Assembly: GCF_005233875.1 (NCBI RefSeq)
Contig: NZ_SZPZ01000001.1
Span: forward strand, 2,108,001 to 2,172,000
Source: Kribbella jiaozuonensis
GTDB lineage: Bacteria; Actinomycetota; Actinomycetes; Propionibacteriales; Kribbellaceae
Reading direction: 5' to 3'
Length of the DNA: 64,000 nucleotides
Position numbers and translations under genes: made by a program. The stretch's first letter is position 1. Every line of letters starts with the position of its first letter. The notes beneath the pieces are model-generated. The model had not been told where the DNA came from and did no database searches. It saw nothing but the letters and a program-made list of their open reading frames with translations. Of this stretch, positions 29,539-41,040 are shown in pieces.

Positions 29539-30225
29539 TCACGCGTCGTCGGGGTTCCAGGTCTGGTCGTGCAGCCCGGTGGGATCGAGGATGTGGACCG
29601 CGTCGGCGGAGGTGGCGACCAGCTGGGCCAGCCGGAAGTCGCGGAGCACGCGCGCCACCACCTCGCGGACCGAACCGACGGCATCCGCGAGCTCCTGCTG
29701 AGACACCCGGGCGACGAGTTCCCCGCGCGGACTCTGCTGAGTCGAAGCCAGGTCCAGCAGGTGCGCGGCGACCCGCTGCCGTACCGTGCCGAAGGCGTTG
29801 ACCGCGGTCTGCTGCAGATTCTCGTACAGCCGCCGACTTAGCTCCTCCGCCATCGCCCACCCGACCCGGCTGTCGGTGCGCGCCGCGGTCGTCAACAGCC
29901 CGGCGTCGATCCGGAACAGCGTGCACTCCGACAAAGTCTGTACGCCGACATCCGCCGGCCCCGCGACGAGTACGGCGATCCCGAGCACGTCGCCGCCTCG
30001 CGCGTACCGGACCGTCACCTGACGCCCTTCCGGCGAGGACATGTAGACGCGCAGCAAGCCGCGCACGACCAGCAACGCCCGCGGCGAGGACCGCTCCCGG
30101 TACAGCGTGCTACCCGCCGGGTAACCAACTCGCTCACCCGACGTCAGCAACCGCTCGATCAGCTCACCCGGTAGCCCTCCGAGGAAGCTTCCAGCCAGAG
30201 CCGCCGCCACGTCCCCATCAGCCAC
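29539..30225 (-). CDS. Crp/Fnr family transcriptional regulator
   Basis: This 228-residue protein has an N-terminal cyclic-nucleotide-binding-like beta barrel (YPAGSTLYRERSSPRALLVVRGLLRVYMSSPEGR, GGDVLGIAVL) and a C-terminal winged helix (ARVSQQELADAVGSVREVVARVLRDFRLAQLV). The CNB domain lacks an obvious RxS cAMP contact, so the effector is unclear. It is co-directional with the MBL and SRPBCC genes (112 bp before the MBL start) and may control them. Confidence 0.87.
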   Translation of the reverse strand: MADGDVAAALAGSFLGGLPGELIERLLTSGERVGYPAGSTLYRERSSPRALLVVRGLLRVYMSSPEGRQVTVRYARGGDVLGIAVLVAGPADVGVQTLSECTLFRIDAGLLTTAARTDSRVGWAMAEELSRRLYENLQQTAVNAFGTVRQRVAAHLLDLASTQQSPRGELVARVSQQELADAVGSVREVVARVLRDFRLAQLVATSADAVHILDPTGLHDQTWNPDDA

Positions 30226-30257
30226 CCCTCAAGCATGGGCCACTGACTCCGGCGAAG

Positions 30258-33650
<3,393 letters not shown>

Positions 33651-33777
33651 GGCGGTCACACACAGCTAACTGCCAGGGTCTGCGGCCCTGGGTGATCATC
33701 GTGATTCGCAGCGTGACCAGCGATGACACTATGTCAGGACCTTGTGACGCTCGTATCTCAGCGTGACCGCGGAGAGC

Positions 33778-33838
33778 TTGACATATCTGGTTTGGACGAA
33801 TGAGACTCAGGTCACTTTCGCGATCCGAGAGCGCTCTC
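33778..33838 (+). promoter_or_regulatory. Promoter with LacI-type operator for the solute-binding lipoprotein
   Basis: TTGACA at 33778-33783 is a good -35; the -10 is weak (TGAGAC at 33801). GAGAGCGCTCTC at 33827-33838 is a perfect 12-bp palindrome of the form bound by many actinobacterial LacI-family repressors. It lies 31 bp before the start codon, and a LacI gene follows the target. The rest of the 33651-33869 gap shows nothing else that I can support. Confidence 0.65.
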
Positions 33839-33869
33839 AACTCCGTCCAAGTTCCAGGGAGCACGTGAC

Positions 33870-35195
33870 ATGCGGCCCAGTGCCCGCTATCGCCCCATAG
33901 CCGGACTGCTGGCCTGCGCCGCGGTCCTGCTCGTCACCGCCGCCTGTGGTGGTGGTTCCAGTACGTCCGGTCCGACCGCCGCCAAGACGGACGGCCCGAA
34001 GATCGAGCTGACCATCGCGACCTTCAACGAGTTCGGGTACGACGACCTGTACACGGAGTACGAGGCCGCGCATCCGAACATCACGATCGTCGAGCAGCAC
34101 GCCAAGACCGTCGACGACCACGTCAAGAACCTCGACGCGAACCTGGCGTCCGGGACCGGCCTGGCCGACATCGAGGCGATGGAGGTCAGCTGGATCTACA
34201 AGTACCTGGCCAAGGCCGACAAGTTCGTCGACCTGCGCCAGTACGGCGCGGACGACCTGAAGGACCGCTGGCTCGACTGGAAGGTGGCCGGCGCGACCAC
34301 GCAGGACGGGAAGATCATCGGGTACGGCACCGACATCGGTCCGGAGGCGATCTGCTACCGGCGCGACCTGTTCGCGAAGGCCGGGCTGCCGACCGACCGT
34401 ACGCAGGTGGCGAAGATGTTCCAGGACTGGCCGTCGTACTTCGCGAACGGACGGAAGTTCAAGCAGAGGGTGCCCGGCTCGGCCTGGTACGACTCTGCCG
34501 TACTGACCTGGGAGGCGATGCGCAACCAGCTGATCCAGGCGTACTACTCGAACCAGGACCGCTTCCTCGCCGGTGAGAATCCGCGGTTGAGGTCGACCTG
34601 GAACCAGGTGGTGGCCGGTAGCAAGGACGGCCTGTCCGCCGGGCTGGTCGCCTGGAGCGACGAATGGAACGCCGCCTTCCGCACCGACAAGTTCGCGACG
34701 ATGGCGTGCCCGGGCTGGCTGCTCGGCGTGATCCAGGACAACGCGGGCAGTTTCGGCAAGGGCAAGTGGGACGTCGCCGACGTGTTCCCCGGCGGCGGCG
34801 GTAACTGGGGCGGCTCGTACCTGACCGTGCCGATCCAGTCGCCCCAGCCGGAGGAGGCCGCGAAGCTGGCCGCCTGGCTGACCGCGCCCGAGCAGCAGGT
34901 GAAGGTGTTCAAGAAGATCGGCTCGTTCCCGTCGACGCTCGACGCGTACAACGACCCGCAGGTGAAGTCGCAGGTCAACGCGTACTTCAACAAGGCGCCG
35001 GTCGGTCAGATCTTCATCAACCGGGCCCGGAACGTGATCCTCAAGCAGCACAAGGGTCCCCGCGACGGCGAGATCAACCAGATCTTCAGCGCGGCACTGG
35101 CCCGGGTCGACGACGGTAAGCAGTCGCCCGACGCGGCGTGGGCGCAGGCCGTCGACCAGGCGGAGAAGGTTGCCGACACCCGGGTCGGCAACTGA
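33870..35195 (+). CDS. ABC transporter sugar-binding lipoprotein (family 1 extracellular solute-binding)
   Basis: This 441-residue lipoprotein has a signal peptide ending in the lipobox LLVTAAC (Cys about residue 26), followed by a Gly/Ser-rich linker. The mature part has the SBP type-1 pattern: LTIATFNEFGYDDLYTEYEAAHPNI, IEAMEVSWIYKYL, AICYRRDLFAKAGLP and AAKLAAWLTAPEQQ. It would bind a sugar or oligosaccharide for an ABC importer. No permease or ATPase gene follows; the next gene is the LacI regulator, so it must share permeases encoded elsewhere or be a remnant of an operon. Confidence 0.9.
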   Translation: MRPSARYRPIAGLLACAAVLLVTAACGGGSSTSGPTAAKTDGPKIELTIATFNEFGYDDLYTEYEAAHPNITIVEQHAKTVDDHVKNLDANLASGTGLADIEAMEVSWIYKYLAKADKFVDLRQYGADDLKDRWLDWKVAGATTQDGKIIGYGTDIGPEAICYRRDLFAKAGLPTDRTQVAKMFQDWPSYFANGRKFKQRVPGSAWYDSAVLTWEAMRNQLIQAYYSNQDRFLAGENPRLRSTWNQVVAGSKDGLSAGLVAWSDEWNAAFRTDKFATMACPGWLLGVIQDNAGSFGKGKWDVADVFPGGGGNWGGSYLTVPIQSPQPEEAAKLAAWLTAPEQQVKVFKKIGSFPSTLDAYNDPQVKSQVNAYFNKAPVGQIFINRARNVILKQHKGPRDGEINQIFSAALARVDDGKQSPDAAWAQAVDQAEKVADTRVGN

Positions 35196-35300
35196 AGAAA
35201 TCTGTCAACACACCCCGGCGGGTGGCCAACGGCTGACGCGCCTTCGACCTAGGACGTACTACCGTGTGAACGCAGGCCGATCGACAGCCGAGGAGGGCCG

Positions 35301-36308
35301 ATGGAAGGGTCTGGTTCTCCGACGTTGGAGCAGGTCGCGGCGGTCGCCGGGGTGTCGCGGGCAACGGTCTCGCGGGTCGTGAACGGCTCGCCGAAGGTGT
35401 TGCCGGAGACGGTCGCCGCGGTCGAGCAGGCGATCCGGCAGTTGGGGTACGTACCGAACCGGGCGGCTCGCGCGCTGGTGACCCGTCGTACGGATTCGGT
35501 CGCGATCGTCGTACCGGAGCCGGACAGCCGGGTGTTCTCGGACCCGTTCTTCGCCGGCATGCTGAGCGGCGTCAGCCGGACGTTGGCGCCGACGTCGTCG
35601 CAGTTGGTGCTGCTGATCGAGCCGGCCGAGGGGGATGACCAGCGGTTCATCCGGTACCTGCGCGGCGGGCATGTCGACGGCGCGATCATCATCAGCCACC
35701 ACGGGCGCGACAACGTGCTGCAGGAGTTGGCGCAGTTGCCGTTGCCGATCGTGTTCAGTGCCCGGCCGCTCGGTGTCGACGTACCGGTGGCAAGTGTGGA
35801 CGTGGACAACGTGGCTGGGGCGCGGACCGGGGTCGAGCATCTGCTCGCGATCGGGCGGCGGAAGGTCGCGACTGTTGCCGGACCGCTCGACATGACGGCC
35901 GGGATCGACCGGTTGACCGGTTACAAGGACGTGATGAAGGAAGCCGGGCTGCCGGCCATTGTCGAGTACGGCGACTTCACGGCCGACGGCGGCGAGCAGG
36001 CGACGCTGCGGTTGCTGGATCAGCATCCTGATCTTGACGGGCTGTTCGTCGCCTCGGACCTGATGGCGACTGCCGCGCTCCGCGTCCTCTCCCAACACGG
36101 CCGTCGCGTGCCCGCCGATGTCGCCGTCGTCGGCTTCGACGACTCGGTCCTCGCGACCATGACCACACCGAAACTCACCACCGTCCGGCAGCCGGTCGAG
36201 CAACTCGGTGCCCGGTTGGCCGAGATCCTCCTGGCGAAGATCGGCGGGGCGCACCTCACCAGCCCCGAGATCTACAACACCGAGCTGATCATCCGCGACA
36301 GCGCCTGA
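35301..36308 (+). CDS. LacI family transcriptional repressor
   Basis: This 335-residue repressor has an N-terminal LacI HTH and hinge (TLEQVAAVAGVSRATVSRVVNG, then NRAARALVTRRTDSVAIVVP) and a periplasmic-binding-like sugar domain (FFAGMLSGV, HVDGAIIISHH, DGLFVASDLMA, ADVAVVGFDD). GAGGAGGG precedes the ATG. It lies 105 bp after the solute-binding lipoprotein and probably represses it through the palindrome at 33827-33838, with a sugar as inducer. Confidence 0.93.
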   Translation: MEGSGSPTLEQVAAVAGVSRATVSRVVNGSPKVLPETVAAVEQAIRQLGYVPNRAARALVTRRTDSVAIVVPEPDSRVFSDPFFAGMLSGVSRTLAPTSSQLVLLIEPAEGDDQRFIRYLRGGHVDGAIIISHHGRDNVLQELAQLPLPIVFSARPLGVDVPVASVDVDNVAGARTGVEHLLAIGRRKVATVAGPLDMTAGIDRLTGYKDVMKEAGLPAIVEYGDFTADGGEQATLRLLDQHPDLDGLFVASDLMATAALRVLSQHGRRVPADVAVVGFDDSVLATMTTPKLTTVRQPVEQLGARLAEILLAKIGGAHLTSPEIYNTELIIRDSA

Positions 36309-36351
36309 CGCTCTCACCCCACCGCGTCACGTTGGGGGTTGTGTGCGTGAG

Positions 36352-36389
36352 TTATGTTGGTGGTGCCAACGTTGGCGCTACCAACATAA
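36352..36389. promoter_or_regulatory. 38-bp near-perfect palindrome upstream of the 36407 gene
   Basis: The outer arms TTATGTTGGT and ACCAACATAA are perfect, and 17 of 19 base pairs of the whole element are symmetric; the inner part contains GCCAAC and GTTGGC. It lies 17 bp before the start codon, so it overlaps or follows the promoter. It is a strong operator candidate, but no cognate regulator gene is adjacent. Confidence 0.8.
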
Positions 36390-36406
36390 TGATCTCTGGA
36401 GTTCAG

Positions 36407-37063
36407 ATGAACGACGAAGCTGCTCGGGTGCTTGTGGTCGGGCGTAGTCCGAGCGTGTTGGAAGAGGTGGTGGGGAGGTTACGGGAGTCCGGGTACCGGG
36501 CCGACGTGACCAATCAGTTCGGGGAGGTGCTGGAGGACTACGACGCCGGCGGGATCGATGTGCTCGTGTTCGGGGGGATGGTTCCGCCCGATACGAAGGA
36601 GTTCTTGCGGGAGGAGGTTGGCAGGCGGAACGCCTCGGTAACCGTCGTGCAGGGGATGGTCGGGATTCCGGGGGTTCTTGCCGCTCAGGTTGACGCCGCG
36701 ACTCGCGGGAGCGGGGCCGCCGTTGTCGAGTACGACGAGACGGAGCGGACCGTCCGCCTCGAGTTGCCGGAGGATGCGCGGGTGACGGTGGAGGCGTTCT
36801 GGATGACCTCGTGGACGCCGCCGGAGCCGGGCAGTACTTCGTCGATGGTGTTCGAGGGGGAGCTCGCCGCAGGGTCGCGTGAGGTGGTGCTTCCGGATCG
36901 GGTGCCGGGTGAGGCGGCGTTCGTGGTGGTGAGGGTTGGCGGCGACGCTCGGGTGTTCGCGGTCGGCTCGATACCTCAAGCGGTCACGCGGATGGTGCCG
37001 AAGTCGGCGGCGGATCAGCGGTTGCCTGAGGTTGCCAAGGTCAGCACGCGGACGTTCAGTTGA
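36407..37063 (+). CDS. Hypothetical protein with a receiver-like (pseudo-receiver) N-terminal domain
   Basis: I do not recognise this 218-residue protein. The first 115 residues look like a Rossmann/receiver fold: ARVLVVGRSPSVLEEVVGRLRESGYRADV, then GGIDVLVFGGMVPPDTKEFLREEV and VTVVQGMVGIPG. The position of the phospho-acceptor Asp is occupied by Gly (FGGM), so it would not be phosphorylated. The C-terminal half is beta-rich. ATG 36407 is chosen after CTGGAG. Its stop overlaps that of the convergent CHAT gene by 8 bp. Control is probably through the 38-bp palindrome. Confidence 0.6.
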   Translation: MNDEAARVLVVGRSPSVLEEVVGRLRESGYRADVTNQFGEVLEDYDAGGIDVLVFGGMVPPDTKEFLREEVGRRNASVTVVQGMVGIPGVLAAQVDAATRGSGAAVVEYDETERTVRLELPEDARVTVEAFWMTSWTPPEPGSTSSMVFEGELAAGSREVVLPDRVPGEAAFVVVRVGGDARVFAVGSIPQAVTRMVPKSAADQRLPEVAKVSTRTFS

Positions 37064-39557
37064 GGCGGGCGTCGGGCAGGCCGTAGAGGATGTAGGCGAG
37101 GCCGAGCGGGTTGCCGAGTCTGAGTAGCTCCAGCCGGGCCGTTCGCAGTGCGGAGCCGAGGCTGGTGCCGGGGGTCAGCGCGCCGTCGAGGAACGTCTTC
37201 GCGAACGCGTACGCGAGGCTGGGGAAGATGGCTGTCTCGGTACCGATGACAGCGCCGGCTCCGTTGTAGGTGAAGCCTTTGACGAGACTGATCGCCTTGT
37301 CCGGTTCAAGTGCGGCGGTGTCACAGGCATTCAGTACGACGAGAGGCCGGTGCTCGAGCGCGACGTGCTTGGCGGCGAGATTCGACTTGGAGATCGCCGC
37401 GCGTCCGAGCTTGTCCAGGACCAGCACCGGTCCGCCGCGGTCGCGCTGCTGGCCGTGGCACAGGAAGTACAGGATCGGGTACGTCGCCGGCTTGGCCGCC
37501 TCTTTGAACCAGAGGTTCCGGTCGGTGACGTGCACCGATCCGGGCAGTCGGTTGATCACATCGCCGGCGTGGTTGGTCACGCCGGCGACGACAGTGTCGG
37601 GCACAGTGCCGATCAAGGCCGCGCGCGGCGAATCGCCGCCCAGATCGAGGCGTGGTGTCGCGTCGTCGTCGTTGTTGTCGGACAGCGGTACGCCGACATC
37701 GTGGCGCAGGCCCCAGAAACCGCTGGGACAGACGACCTCGGTGTCCGCGTGCTCGCAGCCGTCCGCCCCGAAGCAGGCGGACTCCAGCAGTGGCGTCCGC
37801 AAGCGGAGCGCTTCCTCGGCCTCCGGGCAGAGGGCGAGCGGGACGTTCGGATCGGTGTCCAGGTCGAAGTCGTAGAGGCCGGCCATCGGAGGCACGAAGG
37901 TGGAGTCGTTGCGAGGAGCGATGTCGACCACCCCACCGGGACGGCGCATGAGTTGCTGAAGCTCGCGGCGGCGCGTGGAGTTGGCGAAGTGACTGGAGAT
38001 CTCTTCCCACGCGTCGTACCCGCTCCGGGCGAGCTCGATCAGATCCTTCCGCAGGCCGGTGAATGAGCCGAAGGTCCCGTCCGGGAGTCGCGAGTACTTG
38101 TACGCCGTCGCCTTCGGCGGACTGTCCGATCCCCAGGCCGCGATCCGCAGGCCGCCGCGGATCATCTGCAACAGGTCCTTGACCTCGAGACCGTCGAAGA
38201 CAGCCGACATCGACACCTCTTGTTCGTCGTCGGCGCCACGGAAGAAGAACCCGTGCGTGCCGTCACCGACGCTGTTGGTGTAGATGCTCAGTCTGCGTTC
38301 GGCGAGGCGGCTGACGTCGGTGGTGGTGGGAGACGAGGCGATCGCGTACGGCGTACCGACCTTGAAGCGGGCGGTCTGGCGGCCGATCGACAGGACCAGG
38401 TGATGCACGCGGAGCAGTGCGCCGTGGTGGTAGAGGCAGACGCGAAGGTGGGACTGCCCGGGCTCGGTCGGGGTGTGGAAGCGGAAGTACAGCCGGGTTC
38501 TCCGCAGTTCGTCCGGTACGTCGACGTCGTCGGCCGGCTCGCCGACGCCCAGCGGGCGGCCGCTGCCGAGCCGGAGCGTACCGCTCGAACTGTTGCCATC
38601 GGCATCGAACAGGACCACCTCGAGGGTGTCGCCGGCAACCATCCGGGACAGATCGATACCGCCCATCGGGTCCGGCAACGCATCGGGATCCGCCGGCCCG
38701 ACGCTCGCCCAGACGAGATAGTCCTGATCGGGTTGCAACGAACGATTGACCAACGCGACCGCCGGTGTGTCCGCACGGGCCAGACCGACGTTGAACTGAT
38801 CGGGCTCGCCCAGGTCGGTCCTGAAGTCCGAGAGATGGTTCAGGGTCGGCAGCCAGGCGGCGTAGCTCAGCGCGCGTCCGGGCGAGTACGTCCTGGGCTC
38901 GATGACCATCATGCGGTGCACGGTCTCGGAATCCAGTCCGGCGGTGACGCCCGTGACGAAGTGTGGAAACGCGCGCTGGGCAACGGATATCTGGCTGTCG
39001 AGCGCTGATGGGATCCGCGTGAGGTGCCCGGTGAGAGTCAAGCGCGCGGCATCGGCGAGCTGCCGGACATCATCCGTGGTGTCGTCGGCGGCCGTGGTCA
39101 GCGCTTCGCCGAGGTACTCGCGGCTGACGGCGCTGGCTCGCTGCAGAATGCCTTCGTTCAGCTGCAGCAGCTGTCCGGCGATGGCACGGACCGCGGCGTC
39201 GCGACCCAGCGGATTGTCGTCCGACGTCAGCTCGTCGAGTACGTCGACCGCCGAGGTGAGCGCGGGCACCGTCCGACCCGGGTCCGCCAGCGCTTCGACC
39301 TGGAGCCTGCGCACGAGCAGCGCCGGTACCGCCGACAGGTCGGATTGTGTCGCGAGGTTCTTCCACAGCTCCTTGTAGATCAGCTCGAGGACCTCGGGAC
39401 GCACCCGCGATCCCAGCTCCTCGTTGGTCGTCCGGACGAGCCGGTACCAGGTGAGTTCGCGGTCGCGACGCATCGGCATCTGCGCCTTGGTCGTCAGCGT
39501 CGTCGCGACATCCAGAACCCTGGTCAGGGACGCAGGATCTCCCACCCGTATGACCAT
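37056..39557 (-). CDS. CHAT-domain (caspase-like) protease
   Basis: This 833-residue protein has a C-terminal CHAT domain with the His/Cys dyad of caspase-like peptidases: His701 in LYFLCHGQQ and Cys745 in VVLNACDTA, followed by GAGAVIGTETAIF and LAYAFAKTFLDG. The 600-residue N-terminal part is unrecognised; it includes a helical region (residues 1-230), a beta-rich middle (LVWASVGPADPDAL, GTLRLGSGRP) and an acidic stretch with Cys pairs before the CHAT domain (CFGADGCEH). CHAT proteases act in programmed-death and defence modules with a cleaved partner. ATG 39557 has GAGGGGGG upstream and is divergent from the 39625 gene. Confidence 0.85.
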   Translation of the reverse strand: MVIRVGDPASLTRVLDVATTLTTKAQMPMRRDRELTWYRLVRTTNEELGSRVRPEVLELIYKELWKNLATQSDLSAVPALLVRRLQVEALADPGRTVPALTSAVDVLDELTSDDNPLGRDAAVRAIAGQLLQLNEGILQRASAVSREYLGEALTTAADDTTDDVRQLADAARLTLTGHLTRIPSALDSQISVAQRAFPHFVTGVTAGLDSETVHRMMVIEPRTYSPGRALSYAAWLPTLNHLSDFRTDLGEPDQFNVGLARADTPAVALVNRSLQPDQDYLVWASVGPADPDALPDPMGGIDLSRMVAGDTLEVVLFDADGNSSSGTLRLGSGRPLGVGEPADDVDVPDELRRTRLYFRFHTPTEPGQSHLRVCLYHHGALLRVHHLVLSIGRQTARFKVGTPYAIASSPTTTDVSRLAERRLSIYTNSVGDGTHGFFFRGADDEQEVSMSAVFDGLEVKDLLQMIRGGLRIAAWGSDSPPKATAYKYSRLPDGTFGSFTGLRKDLIELARSGYDAWEEISSHFANSTRRRELQQLMRRPGGVVDIAPRNDSTFVPPMAGLYDFDLDTDPNVPLALCPEAEEALRLRTPLLESACFGADGCEHADTEVVCPSGFWGLRHDVGVPLSDNNDDDATPRLDLGGDSPRAALIGTVPDTVVAGVTNHAGDVINRLPGSVHVTDRNLWFKEAAKPATYPILYFLCHGQQRDRGGPVLVLDKLGRAAISKSNLAAKHVALEHRPLVVLNACDTAALEPDKAISLVKGFTYNGAGAVIGTETAIFPSLAYAFAKTFLDGALTPGTSLGSALRTARLELLRLGNPLGLAYILYGLPDARLN

Positions 39558-39624
39558 TCGAGCCCCCCTCAAACGGTTACGGAGAGCGTACGCTCTGATC
39601 AGGTCTTTGCACGAGGGGGGAACC
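39558..39624. promoter_or_regulatory. Mirror-symmetric divergent promoter of the CHAT gene and its neighbour
   Basis: AGAGCGTACGCTCT (39583-39596) is a perfect palindrome containing TACGCT on both strands, which could serve as overlapping -10 elements. On each side lies the same ribosome binding site: GAGGGGGG at 39563-39570 on the minus strand and at 39613-39620 on the plus strand, each followed after 4-5 bases by an ATG. The near-perfect symmetry means the two genes are likely transcribed and translated together. Confidence 0.65.
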
Positions 39625-41040
39625 ATGGGAACAGAGACCACTGTTGAGTACCGGCTGCCCGTGACCAAGGTCCGGCTGCAGGCCACGGTCACCGAGACGG
39701 TCGACACGATCGTCACCGAGAAAGCACCTGACGGGACCACCCGTCAGGCGAAGTCGCGGACAGCCGAGCGCAGCTTCACGCTCGTCACCGTGGCCGATCC
39801 GACTCCGTGCCTGCAGGTCAAGGTCGAGAGCGGACTGATGCGCGACTACGCGTTCGAAGTCGGTCTGACCGACGACGGACGCCTCACCAGCACGTCGATC
39901 GAGACAACCGGCCATCTCGGCCAGGTACTCACCGCCGGCGCAACGATCGCAGGCACAGCCCTGGCGCTTGCGACCGGCAACGTCCCGTTGGCCGCGCTGC
40001 TGGGAGCGGCCGGTGCCAACGCCGCTGTCGAGGAGCCGCTCGGCGACGGGGGCGACGACGTACCAGCGGACGAAGAGCCGGCGGACGAGGAGCCGCTGTC
40101 GCCGGAGCAACAGGTGTGGCAGGCGTACCTCGCGGCGTTTCCCGAGCAGGCGACGCGCCAGACCGAGCTGACCGAAGAGCAACAGACGTTGGTGGGCGCC
40201 CTCGACGCAGCCCGTCGCAGGCTGCGGCTCGCAGTACCGGACCCGGCGAAGATGAAGACTGAGCGGGAGGCGGTCGCGACACTGGCCCGGTTGAAGGCTG
40301 ACAACGAGCGCGAGCTCGATCGCGCGAACCAACTCTTCGCCGCGTGGCGGTCCGGCACCTTGACCGAGACGAAGATCGTGTACGACGAACTCGTCGACCT
40401 CGCCTCGCTGCCGACCTGGTACGCCGGAGTGCTGACGTTCGGGACCGATGCCGAAGGCAAACGGGTCGAGACGTTCTTCGAGAACGCCCTCGGCGTCGCG
40501 GCCCTCGTCACCGAGAACGGCACGGCCACGCCGACCTCCACCACGCCGACGTTCAAGACCGACCGCTTCTACTACCGAACACCGCGCCGGGTCCAGATCG
40601 GCCACGCCGTTGGCACGGCGCAGAAATCGGCACTGATCTCAAGCGAACGTGTCCTGGTAATGGACCGCGCCGGCGAGCTCGTCGACGTACCGGTCCGCAA
40701 GTCCTTGAGTGGGAAGCGCTCGACCGGCATCACCACGTCCGAGCTCGGCGCGATCACCAAGATCAACTATGGCGGAACCGCGAGCGCCGACGCGGGACTG
40801 CAAGCGCTCGCCGGCGTGCCCGCTGCGTTCGGCGGCGCCTACGAGACAGTGTCGAAGGCGCTCACCGCCCCGCAGCAGCGCGAGCTCGACAACCTCAAAC
40901 GTGCCGTGGAGGTGGAGGAGCAGCGGCTGAAGCTCGCTGGTCAATCGGCAACGGCGACGGACTACGCGGAGCTCGCCCGGTTGAAACAGGAAGCCGAGAT
41001 CGCCGAGCTCCGCGCCAAGCTGCGGCAGCAGGGCGGCTAG
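39625..41040 (+). CDS. Uncharacterised protein, possible partner of the CHAT protease
   Basis: I do not recognise this 471-residue protein. Residues 1-95 form a beta-rich domain (VEYRLPVTKVRLQATVTETV, FEVGLTDDGRL). Residues about 95-135 are hydrophobic and glycine/alanine-rich with small-x3-small spacing (LTAGATIAGTALALATGN, LLGAAGANAAV), a possible membrane-inserting segment. A very acidic patch (DDVPADEEPADEEP) follows, then charged helices, a beta-rich middle and a C-terminal coiled coil (420-471). The gene shares a symmetric promoter with the CHAT protease, so it may be its substrate or partner. It overlaps the convergent membrane gene by 4 bp (CTAG). Confidence 0.6.
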   Translation: MGTETTVEYRLPVTKVRLQATVTETVDTIVTEKAPDGTTRQAKSRTAERSFTLVTVADPTPCLQVKVESGLMRDYAFEVGLTDDGRLTSTSIETTGHLGQVLTAGATIAGTALALATGNVPLAALLGAAGANAAVEEPLGDGGDDVPADEEPADEEPLSPEQQVWQAYLAAFPEQATRQTELTEEQQTLVGALDAARRRLRLAVPDPAKMKTEREAVATLARLKADNERELDRANQLFAAWRSGTLTETKIVYDELVDLASLPTWYAGVLTFGTDAEGKRVETFFENALGVAALVTENGTATPTSTTPTFKTDRFYYRTPRRVQIGHAVGTAQKSALISSERVLVMDRAGELVDVPVRKSLSGKRSTGITTSELGAITKINYGGTASADAGLQALAGVPAAFGGAYETVSKALTAPQQRELDNLKRAVEVEEQRLKLAGQSATATDYAELARLKQEAEIAELRAKLRQQGG

